From assembly GCF_032118995.1 (NCBI RefSeq), contig NC_092665.1, positions 11,822,512 to 11,886,511 on the forward strand: a DNA stretch of 64,000 nt. Reading direction: 5' to 3'. The notes below the pieces were generated by a model. The model had not been told where the DNA came from, did no database searches, and worked only from the letters and a program-made list of their open reading frames with translations. A program made the translations under genes and the position numbers. Below, piece by piece: positions 53,201-63,500 of the stretch; position 1 is the stretch's first letter; the number at the start of each line of letters is the position of its first letter. The stretch comes from Asterias amurensis (Eukaryota > Echinodermata > Asteroidea > Forcipulatida > Asteriidae).

Positions 53201-55489
53201 CCTGGGGTAAGTTAAACGGACAATTTACTAGCCTGCTGGGGTACTTTACCAAAAAAGCTATAAATAAGCACAACGCCTAATGTAGCTATACTTTGTGTTT
53301 CTCTTTGCTCTTAAAAGCCCTACTACCTGCAGTTTGGGGCATTCAAAAAGTTTTAAGTCTTTTTGAGAACAGTTATGTCTTTGCAAAAATATATATAATA
53401 ACAATAACAATAATAAATCTGCACTAAACTATGAAATGTCTATAAGCTTGGCAGGATCCTTGATACAAAATTTCGTATATAGTAAAAAAAAAAACCACAC
53501 CTTTAACATCGTTAATACACATAAAAAAAGAGAAAAATTACAGACAATGAAATTATTCAATACTTGCGGGTGATTCATCATTAATTGCTTGGGTATTACA
53601 TAATATCTTAAGGAAACACTCAGCATGTGTATGCAGAACTAGTCTTATATGGAACCTGGTTAATACTAAGACATGTCAAGGGCAAGATATTTGTCAGCGA
53701 AGCTATCCTGTATTAGGTGAAAGGAAGTGCAGTCTAATGAATTAGTTTTGTAACCCCCCTCCACCCGCCTGAAGAAAAAAAATGTGTCTAGGACATGAGT
53801 ATGGCATTTCAGTTGGAAACATTTTTTCTGGAGAATTGATCCTATTTATACACTTAAAGGCAGTGGACACTATTGGTAATTACTCAAAATAATTATCATC
53901 ATAAAACCTTTCTTGATTACAAGTAATGGGGAGAGGTTGATAGTGTAAACATTGTGAGAAACAGCTCCCTCTGAAGTGACATAGTTTTCGAGATAGAAGT
54001 AATTTTCCACGAATTTGATTTCGAGACCTCAAGTTTAGAATTTGAGGTCTCGAAATCAAGCATCAGAAAGCACACAACTTTGTGTGACAAGGGTGCTTTA
54101 GGGTGTTTTTTCTTTCATTATTATCTCGCAACTTCGACGAGCGATTGAGCTCAAATTTTCATCTCAACATATGCATAAAATAACAGACCTGTTTCTTATT
54201 TTATGCATAACTATGTTGAGATACACCAACTGTGAAGACTAATCTTTGATAATTACCAATAGTGTCCACTGTCTTTAAGAATCACCTCATTGAAACTAAT
54301 TATTTTTTTGTTATGAAACAATTACACATCCCGGACTTAAACATTAAATTTTCTTTTTTTGATTCCTGAAAAAAGGAGGAAGAACCGGGTTTAAAGATTG
54401 AAGAAGGAAAAAAATTAAAACAAAAATTCAGGATATCTGACATATCCTTGTTGAAAAAACTCAGGTTGCGGCTTACCAACTGGGCTGATTGCCACAAAAC
54501 CAGCATCAAATTTAAAGGCACTGGGCGTCTTTGGTAATTGTCAAAGAGCAGTATTCTGACTTGGTGTATCCCAACATTACATGTATATGCGTAAAATAAC
54601 AATTCTGTGAAAATTTAGACTAAATTGGTCATCGAAGTTGCAAAAGAATAATGAAAGAAAAAACACCCTTTATTGCACACATTTGGGCATAAAGGTTTGT
54701 AGTATGTTTTAGTATCCCAAATTCTAAACACAAAACTACATTATCTGTTTCATAATCATTTCTGATTGACATTTTCATCGACAAAATTGGATAATGCCTT
54801 TGTGTTTTGTGATGATTATACAGAAGTGAAATGGTTAATACTTGAATGAGAAATTCATGACCTCATTCTCAAAAACTATGTTAATTCAGAGGGAGTTGTT
54901 CTCACAATGTGTTATACTATAAACAGCTCTCCAATGAAGTTGTTGTGTGCTTTCTGATGCTTGATTTCGAGACCTCAAAATCTAATTCTGAATCTAAATC
55001 TAAATACTATCAACAGCTCTCCATTGCTTGTTACTGAGTAAGTTTGTATACTGACAATTATTTTCAGTAATTACCAATAGTGTCTAGTGCTATTAATAAC
55101 AAATCTTCACTTGAATAACTGGGCCCAATTTCATAGGTTCATTGAACCAGAGTGTGTATCCTGTATCTCTTCGTCATTAGAGAACATTTTAAATTTTAAT
55201 CAAATCCAACATTTCCGATTTTTACCAATTGTATGTATTAATGTATGTGTCATGACTGGAATTTCGTCTTCAAAAGGGCAAGGCAACTTTCACATTGCAA
55301 AGTGCACTTCCATTGGAAATCTTTGTGTGAACTGATTTACTTTTGCTGATTCTTATATCTGGGCTAGCCCACGTTTTTGTTTTGGATTTTCTTTGTAATA
55401 CCTAATGTTTGATTTTTGTAATGATGTCAAGTTTAGTATTGACTTGTGATACAACCGACCATGTTTTGTGTTTTCAAACCAAAATATAT

Positions 55490-55520
<31 letters not shown>

Positions 55521-58500
55521 AATTACAATTTGGTCTCTCAAATTTTCCTGTCACATGGAACTTGGGAGATGCCATGCACAAAAATAATTTTGTTTTCACC
55601 GTGTGCGTGTAGCAATAAATTGTTTACAGGAAAAACAAAAATTAATTACTAAAAAAGGAACAAGATATTATCTCACAGCCCAGAAATAAAATAAGTAGAA
55701 ACAAGATACAATCCATATCCGGTGACAAAAAATCTTGTACTACGAGAAAGGAGTATGTATATTTAGCTCCTGGCCGGGAGATAGTATCGTTCAAACGAGT
55801 TACAACTAAGTTGTCGCGGGAACAAGATGTTATCTTTTGAGTATGAGATTATCAAATGACGACATATTTTATAACTTGTGCACAAAAAAGATCACTGAGA
55901 CAGACATTGGGTTTTTGACTGTACATTTTTGATCAGTAAAAACCAAATAAAATTCCTTGTTCTAATGTAAGTTTTACATCAATTAAAGAGTAAGGGAATG
56001 TGAAATCAAATTTTGTAATGTGCTAACTTTCCAATAGATAGAATCATCATTTGAGTGGGAGAAAATTTTTCACGTTTCTTACCTTGTGTTAATATGTTGT
56101 AAATTGCCATTGTATTTGATACCATCCCAGCCGTTGATTTCACCAAATTCTTCCTAACTAAGGATTAATCTTAGGTCTTAGGACGGGTTCAGTTCCGTAT
56201 CAAAATATGTAGGACTCATTGAACCCATCCTAAGTTAAGACGGGCTACTCGTCCTAACTTGAGTTAGGATTAATCCTAGCGTTTAGTGAAATCGGCTGCA
56301 ATGCAACATTTGTTGACATTCAAAACATGGGCAACCATTTTCATCGCAACTAGCGGTCTTAAGACACTAGACAAAACTTAATGTACTTACCAAAAACAAG
56401 TTCTTCAAATTTGGTAGGTAGATGCCGGCAGTTGTTGTTAGTCTGTTGCCCCTTAATTCCAGTGTGTGTAGTCGTCCAAGACTTGAGGGCTGTAGGCCGC
56501 TTACCATGCTGATTTCATTGACTGTAAAACAAAACCAATACTTGTAATTCAACAAGACACACAAAACTCTATAGTTAAAAATGTTTGTTCCCCATTCAGA
56601 GCAGGCAGCCAGCATTGGTAAATGGTTGACCAATAACCGCACTTTATATAACCCATGTTTACACATTGTTAAGAGAAGGGGTTCACCCCCAGTGTTTCTG
56701 GCAGTTGCTGCCCAGTGCGCTGCACCACCTTGTAAACCCTTATTAACTAATTGTTTTACCCCTTTTTCACTAAAAAAAAACATTTCAAGGGAAGTTTTCC
56801 ACCATGGCGATCTATATTTATTTAGCACTGTGTTGTTAGGTCTTTGTGTCAGTAGTCCCATAACTGAACAGGACATGCAGTCTGGCATTTTTCAAGCACA
56901 CGATTTTTTAAATATTTATCAACAAGGCTGGTTTGTCATATCTGAGAGGGCAATGCCATTTTTATTTTTCAAGGGCACTTCTATTGTAAACCTTAAAGTC
57001 CAAGGGCACCAAGGCAACGACCAGGGCAACAGAGGACCTTTATGCATTTGCTGCTTTGTACAGGTTCAGCAAATAAAAAAATTCATTTTTTTTTGTAAAA
57101 ATAATTCTGGTCCCGTAAAAATTATGGGCTGCAAAACCTGCGATCTACTGCAGATTTTCTCTCTAAGCTAGAGACTAAACCAAGCCTTGAATTTACTTAC
57201 AAGATAAATTGAGCGACTCCAAGAGTGGATGGTTGATACCCTCAGTTGAGGTGATGCGGTTATTCGAGAAGCTCGCAACTTGGAGATAAGGTAGCTCGTC
57301 CAACTGGGCCGACTGTAAAAGGTTACGCTCACATTTCAAGGTCAATAGGTGGGTCAGGGAGTTCAAAGGTGAAATGTCACGAAGCATGTTCATCGAGAGG
57401 TCAACGTACCGGAGGTGGATGAAAGAACTTAGAATTGCGACGTCGGTAACTTCTCTGTAAAAAAAAAAAGGAACATTAAAGCCATTGGACACTTTCGGAA
57501 CAGAAAAAAAATTAAAAGTTCACAGATTTACAAGTAACTTACAGGGTTTACAGAAGGTAATGGTGAAAGACTTCTCTTGAAATATTATTCCATGAAATGC
57601 TTTACTTTTTGAGAAAACATTAAAACAACTATCAATTCTCGATACCGAGAATTATCTATTTATTTTAAACACATGTCATGACACGGCGAAACGTGCGGAA
57701 ACAAGGGTGGGTTTTCCCGTTATTTTCTCCCGACTCCGATGACTGATTGAGCCTAAATTTTCACAGGTTTGCGACCTTCATAGGCATATTACCTAGGTGG
57801 GATTCAAATCCACGACCTGTGCAATGCTTTTCTTCACCGGTTTTTATATACATTTAGGGGATTTTAGTACTTTGTGTTTAACGGTGTTAACAATTTGGTA
57901 GTTAATAACTCTTATTGTTCCTGCATTTTTGTAAACATTTTTAAGCATGTAGCCTAAGGTATTTAATCAATTTTTTATTTGCGTAGCTTAATAATTTCAA
58001 TGTTTATAAATTAGCGATTGATGCCACTGCTTATGCGCTTTATTAATGTTGTCTATTATTATTATTATTATTAAAGAGCATGTCTTACAAACTAGACCAC
58101 CTTGATTGCCCGGTAGCTAAAGGCAGTTTGAATCCTATGATTTAGCAGCAGGTACCACATTGATTTAATAGATGTTAAATTTACATTGGGGATGAAGAAT
58201 ACATTGTTGTTCCCCATCCTTGTGATGGACAAATTCATTAAGCCCCGCCCAACAACAAACACCTATCTTGCCCTCATACTTCATTCTTGAGAGAGCAAAG
58301 CAGTTTTTCTTGGTACATGGCACTACAATGAGGAAGGTTTCTCTTTTTGTAAACAGATTACAGTCGACTCCCGTTATTATGTGCTCACATAATACCAGGT
58401 TCCGGTTGATAAATGTTTTTTGCCACTGTGTTGCAGCAGCCTTATCTGTGTACACATGCGGCCATTTAGTCTTGCACTTTGTGCATAGTGTAATGGTATT

Positions 58501-59964
58501 ACCACGTTCGGATATTACGTGCTTCGGATATTACGAGGAAAACAGGCTAGTCCGGCAGTCTTTTTTTTAACGAAAGTCGATTGTACATAGTCAATACTAG
58601 ACTTGATTCAAGTCCCGTTCTCGTGCAAGAGGTCACTAAACAAATCGTGCCATTTAGCAAACAAGCCGATTAGCAGTGCGTCTTAACCATAAAAATGTAG
58701 CTATTGTGGTCCCAAGAATGGTTTGGGGATCTCGACCGCGCAAAAGTTTTCTAACGTTAGGCGATGGGACTGAAAGTAAAAGGACTCTCACGGGATTGGG
58801 ACTTGAGACAAGTCTAGGTCCATACATGTTTCTGTTTCTGTAAATATAATTTGCCCTTTGACCGGGTCAATGAGGAAAGTATGTTGACACCTTGACATAC
58901 CTGTCTTTTACATCTAGCCTGACATAGGCATGTGCTAGGCCACTCCCGATCTTAGCTAATAAAGACAAACATTCTCCAACTATATCTTCAGTCAGTGGAT
59001 TCTCTGGAAGTTTCTTTGGAAAAAAATACACAAATAGAACTCAACAGATTAGCTCACTGAACTGTGATTTGTTTAAATAAGACACATTTGTTAAACGACA
59101 AATCAAACCATTTGGACTTTATTGGGGGTTGGGGTTGTTGGGGTACTCTATGCGGTTTTGTTCCGCTATCATCTCCTGTTACGGGAGACGATAGCAGAAC
59201 GAAACTGCATTGTTCTAGGAATAGGGTTGGGGTACGATTTTATTGCAACTGTAAATTAAACGAACATCACATCACACTCACAGTCACAGCCCAAAAAAGA
59301 AGCACAGTGTGAGTGTCCATATGTTTAGAAAACAAGTAAATGTTAAGCGAACTAACATTCATAATTCTCTTTATTGTTTTGTTTTAACTCTCGCAGTCTT
59401 GGGTTGGAAAGCATGGCTTACTGAAGTTACTCTTTTTAACTTTACGTTTCAGTTTTTCAACTGCAACTTGCAAGATTAGATTATTTTGAAATTTAAGTTG
59501 CAGTTTTTGATAACTTTTCATATGGCACCACCATATAGAACATTTCCTGCATTTTTTGCAGGAATTAACAAAACCCCTCAAAAAGTCCATTTAATTTTAA
59601 TTTATCAAAAATAAATTTATCTGAAGTGAACACTGTAGGTGTACTGTCATGTACACTGAACTGAACACACTATTTTATTTATTTTAATGACTAGATCACC
59701 GACTGATACCGATCTGTGACTGTGTCACTCACTCGGTCACACTGTCACTGTCACTGTCAGTGTCACTGCCACAGTGTCAAGTGACAGTCATGAGACAGTG
59801 TACAAATCATGGGCAAAATTGCAAAGCAGACGACTTCAAATATCACAAACCTCTTCTTCTTCCTGCTCTGCAGCCTCATCTTCTCCGCCTTCTTCGTCCC
59901 CCAATTCAGGCTCTTCAACCCCCTCTTGATCTTCGTCATATTCTTGCTCTGAATAATCAGACAT
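47210..59964 (-). CDS. LRRC23: LRRC23, leucine-rich repeat cilium/flagellum protein (seven coding exons)
   Basis: Seven minus-strand exons (59964-59851, 59013-58901, 57454-57201, 56521-56391, 49205-48992, 48066-47912, 47251-47210) join to 340 residues plus TGA, with GT/AG at each junction and phases 0, 2, 1, 0, 1, 0. Vertebrate LRRC23 is about 343 aa and aligns end to end: acidic N-terminus; NPLTED and SGLAHAYV; IHLRYVDLS; LTHLL; ELPYLQVASF; EGINHP; LHTLELRGN; LTTLHLRDN; LPKLRAL; VERLDKDEY. About eight LRRs span residues 85-275, and an acidic/basic coiled tail follows. In animals LRRC23 is a radial-spoke component (RS3 head) of the axoneme, needed for sperm motility. The last exon has no homology support of its own; it is chosen for its acceptor, phase and the resulting length. 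Confidence 0.93.
47252..47911 (-). other. LRRC23 intron 6
   Basis: 660 bp, two thirds of which is the minisatellite at 47440-47860. Confidence 0.65.
47440..47860. repeat. Degenerate minisatellite, unit about 35-40 bp
   Basis: About ten copies of GCTGACCCTTATTGGGACCA plus AGCTACTAATACTAATA, with size variation. It ends only about 50 bp before the exon 6 donor. Confidence 0.88.
47912..48066 (-). CDS. LRRC23: LRRC23 exon 6 (residues 276-327)
   Basis: Acceptor TTTCTTGTTTGCAG, donor GTAAGA. Encodes ECPCSDEDDYRMEVLINLRR and VERLDKDEYNDEERQEAEDL, then a coil EQRRAEELAAE. Matches the human NPCTDETSYRQEAL...LERLDKEFYEEEERAEA. Reading through the donor would add about 25 codons to a stop near 47837, but the consensus donor argues for splicing. 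Confidence 0.92.
48142..48378. mobile_element. MITE with 'GGGCCCAATTT' ends
   Basis: GGGCCCAATTTGATGGCTCT and GCTTACCGTAAGCACAGAAT mirror AGCGCAGAATTCGGCGGTAA and GCAGAGCCATAAAATTGGGC CC. About 237 bp in LRRC23 intron 5; related to the element at 5183. Confidence 0.8.
48660..48725 (-). repeat. Diverged tRNA-like SINE fragment
   Basis: Plus-strand ACTGGGATTTGAACCTACAC is the complement of a box B (GGTTCAAATCCC), followed by TGAAGACTGAGCCATCGG. Confidence 0.45.
48992..49205 (-). CDS. LRRC23: LRRC23 exon 5 (residues 205-276)
   Basis: Acceptor CTTTATTAAAG, donor GTAAGT. Encodes GGNLISKIEGLERMEHLTTL, HLRDNKIVKLDGFAETM, LQYINMRGNAVTD and LPKLRALILS: three LRRs. Confidence 0.93.
49689..49883. mobile_element. 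Short TIR element, 'CAATAGACC' type, GC-rich interior
   Basis: CAATAGACCGATCCATTAAG CTCCGCCCC at the left pairs with GTGGGCGGAGCCTACTGGAT TGGTCTATT at the right. About 195 bp. A fragment with ATTCATTAAGCCCCGCCCAA is at about 58231. Confidence 0.78.
49901..50285. mobile_element. MITE family B, copy 10
   Basis: TTAAAGGCAGTGGACACTAT to AATAGTGTCCACTGCCTTTAA, TTAA at both ends, 18 bp after the preceding TIR element. Confidence 0.87.
51903..52679. mobile_element. MITE family B, copy 11, split by another family B copy
   Basis: The left piece 51903-51960 (TTAAAGGCACGGGATACCTT ... CTTGGTGTTT) and right piece 52348-52679 (CGTATGCATTT ... AGTGTCCAGTGCCTTTAAA) are one element in normal family order. 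The intact copy at 51963-52347 interrupts them. Removing it leaves TTCTTAACGT, a single TTAA. Confidence 0.78.
51963..52347. mobile_element. MITE family B, copy 12, nested in copy 11
   Basis: TTAAAGACAGTGGACACTAT to AATAGTGTCCACTGCCTTTAA. Flanked by TTAA on each side inside the older copy. Confidence 0.85.
52787..52916. mobile_element. MITE with perfect 32-bp terminal inverted repeats
   Basis: TAAGGCCGTGTCCGAATTGG CGACTTCGGCTA at the left is exactly complementary to TAGCCGAAGTCGCCAATTCG GACACGGCCTTA at the right. 130 bp, CpG-rich. The perfect match suggests recent movement. Confidence 0.88.
53854..54278. mobile_element. MITE family B, copy 13, with inverted internal duplication
   Basis: TTAAAGGCAGTGGACACTAT to AATAGTGTCCACTGTCTTTAA. 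Near the right end CATCTCAACATATGCATAAA is followed closely by its inverted form TTTATGCATAACTATGTTGA. Confidence 0.82.
54512..55094. mobile_element. MITE family B, composite copy 14
   Basis: TTAAAGGCACTGGGCGTCTT starts the element; family phrases are interrupted by about 120 bp of unrelated AT-rich sequence and a second partial block (CTTTCTGATGCTTGATTTCG, AGACCTCAAAATCTAA), ending CAATAGTGTCTAGTGC. Confidence 0.6.
56131..56302. repeat. Palindromic element, family E
   Basis: GTTGATTTCACCAAATTCTT ... GCGTTTAGTGAAATCGGC, with inner AAGGATTAATCTTAG and CTCGTCCTAACTTGAGTTAG. It ends 90 bp before the LRRC23 exon 4 donor. Confidence 0.72.
56391..56521 (-). CDS. LRRC23: LRRC23 exon 4 (residues 161-204)
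   Basis: Acceptor TTTTGTTTTACAG, donor GTAAGT. Encodes FNEISMVSGLQPSSLGRLHT, LELRGNRLTTTAGIYLPNLK and NLFL, two LRRs matching LHTVELRGN and LPKLKNLYL of the human protein. Confidence 0.93.
56945..57050. repeat. Family F repeat in LRRC23 intron 3
   Basis: TTTCAAGGGCACTTCTATTG and GTCCAAGGGCACCAAGGCAA, CGACCAGGGCAACAGAGG. It contributes to a 196-codon antisense ORF that I do not accept. Confidence 0.55.
57201..57454 (-). CDS. LRRC23: LRRC23 exon 3 (residues 76-161, first LRRs)
   Basis: Acceptor is a ten-T run plus ACAG; donor GTAAGT. Encodes EVTDVAILSSFIHLRYVDLS, MLRDISPLNSLTHLLTLKCE, LDELPYLQVASFSNNRI and EGINHPLLESLNLS: three to four LRRs. A family C MITE begins about 20 bp upstream of the acceptor (57475). 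Confidence 0.94.
57455..58900 (-). other. LRRC23 intron 2
   Basis: Family C MITE at the exon 3 end; a minus-strand tRNA-like box B phrase (GGGATTCAAATCCACGACC, about 57800); an (ATT)n tract near 58055-58072; the rest unassigned. Confidence 0.7.
57475..57770. mobile_element. MITE family C, 3'-truncated copy, next to LRRC23 exon 3
   Basis: Begins TTAAAGCCATTGGACACTTT and follows family C to GATTGAGCCTAAATTTTCAC AGGTTTG, then stops. Its outer end is about 20 bp from the exon 3 acceptor, so it covers the likely branch-point zone of intron 2. Confidence 0.8.
58901..59013 (-). CDS. LRRC23: LRRC23 exon 2 (residues 39-76)
   Basis: Acceptor TTTTTTTCCAAAG, donor GTATGT. Encodes KLPENPLTEDIVGECLSLL, then GSGLAHAYVRLDVKD, the conserved pre-LRR block (human PTPLTEDMMKEGLSLL, NGLAHAYVKLEVKERD). 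Confidence 0.92.
59014..59850 (-). other. LRRC23 intron 1
   Basis: 837 bp. A hairpin lies at about 59145-59210: GTTCCGCTATCATCTCCTGT pairs with ACGGGAGACGATAGCAGAAC. A fragment of the 44641 palindrome is at about 59515-59560. A GTCACTGTCACTGTCAGTGT microsatellite-like stretch lies at about 59735-59800. Confidence 0.65.
59851..59964 (-). CDS. LRRC23: LRRC23 exon 1 (residues 1-38)
   Basis: ATG at 59964-59962. Encodes a strongly acidic leader (MSDYSEQEYDEDQEG...EQEEEE), as in vertebrate LRRC23. The exon ends GAAGAG before GTTTGT, a weak but valid GT donor that keeps phase 0 into the next exon. Confidence 0.82.
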
Positions 59965-60059
59965 TTTGATCTTGGAAACGTCGTTTTCAGATTAAAATCT
60001 TTCACCACTCCAGACGATGTCACTTTTTGTCAGTGAATGAAACAAAATTGTGTACATTC

Positions 60060-60069
60060 AAGATGGCGG
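60060..60069 (+). promoter_or_regulatory. YY1-like site in the LRRC23 promoter
   Basis: AAGATGGCGG matches the AAnATGGCGG core of the YY1 motif, often found at or just downstream of transcription starts. About 100 bp upstream of the LRRC23 ATG. Confidence 0.4.
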
Positions 60070-60083
60070 GTTGACATGGTGAC
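60070..60083 (-). promoter_or_regulatory. RFX X-box-like site, LRRC23 promoter
   Basis: On the minus strand GTCACC AT GTCAAC fits the X-box GTNRCC(0-3N)RGYAAC at 11 of 12 defined positions. X-boxes bound by RFX2/RFX3 factors drive many axonemal genes. Position about 106 bp upstream of the ATG is typical for this class. Confidence 0.5.
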
Positions 60084-60239
60084 CGTCATAATTTAACCCT
60101 CATTCCATTCATTTTTTTAACTTAAAAGAAACATCAAAAACATATCTCTAACAGCCCGATGGACTCATATTGTATTCAGTACTAAGAAATCACTTAAATA
60201 TCAAATCAAACTGACTGAAAATAACATTTTTTTCATTTT

Positions 60240-60508
60240 ATTTAGGGGATTATGTAACTGGTTCCCGGCATGTTGTTCGCTAGCGAGTTTATAAATGTTG
60301 GCACCAGCGACGTTTGGTGGTCATGAATGAAATAATTTAGTGATCGAGGATGGGTCATCCGGTCATGCACTCTGCGCAGCAAATCAGCGAGATTTGAGAA
60401 ATGTACGTGAAACAACACACACAACACACTATCAGACGACAACTAACCCGCAGACTGTACACACGCAACGGGGGAACAGAACACGGGTCTCGACGCTTGA
60501 TTTCTGGT
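60240..60508 (+). other. Possible non-coding first exon of a divergent + strand gene
   Basis: Relative to its surroundings this patch is richer in C/G and ends ACGCTTGATTTCTG before GTAAGA, a good donor. It lies head to head with LRRC23, consistent with a bidirectional promoter. No coding sequence or second exon is recognisable up to 64000, so this is only a possibility. Confidence 0.2.
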
Positions 60509-63500
60509 AAGATTTTTGTTCAATTTTCCATCACTTTTTGACACATATGACAACCCTTGTTACTCAATAAAGTGTGGTTGTCAATCCGAGTCGATTGTTT
60601 ACTTCTCAAAGTAACATTTGTCATGCAAAATTTGTTACAGAAACAGTTGGATTTAAAAATGTATTTTGGGTTGATTTCGTTCGAAATGACGATTTATTTT
60701 TGACAAAATTATTTTTTTGTAATGATTTTTGGAGAATTTAAATTTAAGATTGATAAAAGAAAAGAAAAGATCCACACATTACTTACCATGCTTACGTGTT
60801 GTATTGTATAATTAAGATGGTCATGTTGGAAAATGTCTCTTTTATTTTGTTTTGTTTTTGTCATAAAATGCACATTTTTTAAGAAAGAATAGACTGGCAG
60901 AACAGATGTTAAATTTTATTTTCCCAAATCCTACACTTGATGGTATCTGTAAATTCATACAAAATGCTGGTTTGCAGTACGACATTTTCAGACTCTCCAA
61001 ACAACAAATCAAAAAAAGAAAAAAGGTAACTGTCCATTGGCATATGAGCCAAGAATATTTTGGCTGAGAAAACACGAAAAAGATAATCCCGAATTCCCGC
61101 GCACATCTCAGTTGCGAAGCAGTATTTCCTCAAATTTGTTAATTGATTTGTCTGTGAGTGTTTTAGTGTTAGTGTTACTTGTGTGCGTGTCAAGGAGAGC
61201 GCTTTTATATCTACCAGCGTAACAGCATTTTGATTTGACCATAGCCAGAAGTATCCACTGCCTTTTTAGGTACAAATTAGTACATTTGTAAACAAGTTTT
61301 GATAAATTTGTGAGTGTGATCCAAGGTTCGAAGTCAGTAATGGGGTCTTTTCACTATGTTCATATGACTCCGACGACCAATTGAGGTGTTGGGTCACACA
61401 AAGTGCAGATACTGGTCTTTGGCATTTGCCAATGTGGGCCACTTGTTTTAAAAGAATTTTGTAGAACTTTCTTGCGTTAGTCGTAACCATTGCAGTTTTG
61501 TTTAGCTTGACAGTCAATTCATATGTCAGTAAGAGAGTCTCTCCCATAGATGTCAACACTAATTGCTGTCAATTGGCTTGATAACTCGGGGTATAGTGAC
61601 GTCAAAATAATACAAAGAAATTTTGAAAAAGTGAAAATCTTTTTTAATGACTTTTAAAAAGTTGCCATAAACTTGAGTACAAAGCATGTTACTCAGTTTT
61701 TATCAAATGTTTTTTTTATGAACAGAGTTTCTTCACAGGCATGCTGTATTGATATACAATGCACAGGACTATCTCCCACCAAAACCTAAACATGCAGTTT
61801 TCTGATTTGACCAAGTTTTAATATTGTGTGGGAGACTCCATAGAATCGGGTGAATGTTGATAATATATGACTTATTGTTATGACTGGTTTTCCTGTTTGT
61901 TTGGAGCTATTGTGTTCAGTTTTGTTCCCCTGTGCAACCTTGTTTTTATCAAAGTTTTTAGGTTGTAGTCATTGTCCAAAGACTTTTTAACAATAACAGG
62001 ACCTTTGTGCGCCTGATACTTGTTCCATGTGCAGGGGATCAGGTGAGCAAAGTGGCACTTTCCTTTGCCGTTCACCTTTTGTGGTTATGAGGTTCAAATC
62101 CCAGTAGGGATATGAATCAACATGGTAAGGTCTCTGTTTCATCGCTCCGTATTGTAGGACCACAACACAGAATTCTTGGCGTGTGTAGAAGTCCCCATCC
62201 AAACAGAATAAGTTCTGTCTTTTGAGTTACTAATTGTCAAAGGGCGGTTTCCACACTTTGTGTGACCCAACCCAGTGTAAAGTCAAACCTGTGGAAGTTA
62301 AACTTCAATTAGTCACTGTCACAAGAAAGTAACCCATAGGTTGTCACTGTTATCAAACAAATACTTTTGCACTTGTGCATTTATTTTTCAGTTTTTGTAA
62401 GCGCTGTGATATAGTTTTCTATGGGAAGCGTTTCTAAATACCTGTTATTATTATTATTATTAAGATCAAAACTGATTGTTTAACTCGGATCAAGGGACGA
62501 TTTCCAGTTTCCACCATCAATATCTTTATACCTGTAAGTTATGTGCAAGTCTGTGAATTAAAAAAAAATCTTATTAATGTTGCGACCTTCAAAAGCATCA
62601 AACTAAAATCTTTGGGCCATTTCACGTAGTGGCAATGTTTAATTTTGTGGGCGATATAAAACTTTGGTAGAAGAAAATGTGTCATGTGCTGAGGGCAGTG
62701 AGGGGTGGGCTTCCGATCAAAATTGCACCGAACAAAGATCTGCTCATGAGCTTATTATAAATACAATGAATCGATTATATCTAGCTGGCATAATTGCTAC
62801 ACTGATTGTTATTTGTACAAATAATTATGGATAGATATTGTAAATGAAAAATCATCTCTATATTAGATGTTTTGTCGGTCTTTGTGACTAAGTTGATAAT
62901 CTTACTGTAGTGTTAATTTCCTTAACGCAGCAATTGCTTCCTTTTTGACAGTGTTTTTTTGTCCCCTTTCAGGCACCCTTTTTTTTTTATCAAAACCTGT
63001 ATGTTAGCTTTCCCTGGTGATGTCCAGGTGTGAAAAAAACCCATGGCAAGGCCATTTCCTTGATACCCTGAACTGGATTACTTCTTGTAAGATGTAGACA
63101 AAGGGCTTTTGTGGCAGTCAGTTTTTTTTTAAACTGATTCCAATGTGTACAAGACAATGTATTTTATATGGTACACATTACTTATAATATGAACTAAACT
63201 ATAAACTGCCAAATTGGGTTGTTAAATAACCTGGTTGTCGTTATTTTTTATTTTACATGTAGTGTAAGTTCCCCATTTTATTCCAGATTTTCTCTTTCTC
63301 AAAACACATCCTTAAATCATAAAACCTGACCTCACTTTAATTATGAGCAGGCTGTGTGGAATTTCTTCTTTGAGAGGGCAAGGCCATTTTACTTATTGCA
63401 AATGGCACATCCATTTGAAAATCTTTAGTCTAGATGGAAATCTTTTGAAGCCTAGGTGAAACTTTTGAAGGGGCACTAAGACCAAGACTATAGTTAGAGC

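Larger units (their letters stand above)
49206..56390 (-). other. LRRC23 intron 4 (7.2 kb)
   Basis: Contains the TIR element 49689-49883, family B MITEs (49901, 51903/52348, 51963, 53854, 54512), a perfect-TIR MITE (52787) and a family E palindrome (56131). Stretches 50,290-51,900, 52,920-53,850 and 55,100-56,130 hold nothing I can assign; a poly-A/AAG run is at 55490-55522. Confidence 0.8.

Noticed and set aside
56581-57171. 196-codon + strand ORF
   Set aside because: It lies antisense in LRRC23 intron 3, covers a family F repeat and other repeat remnants, and has no recognisable domain or plausible splice context.
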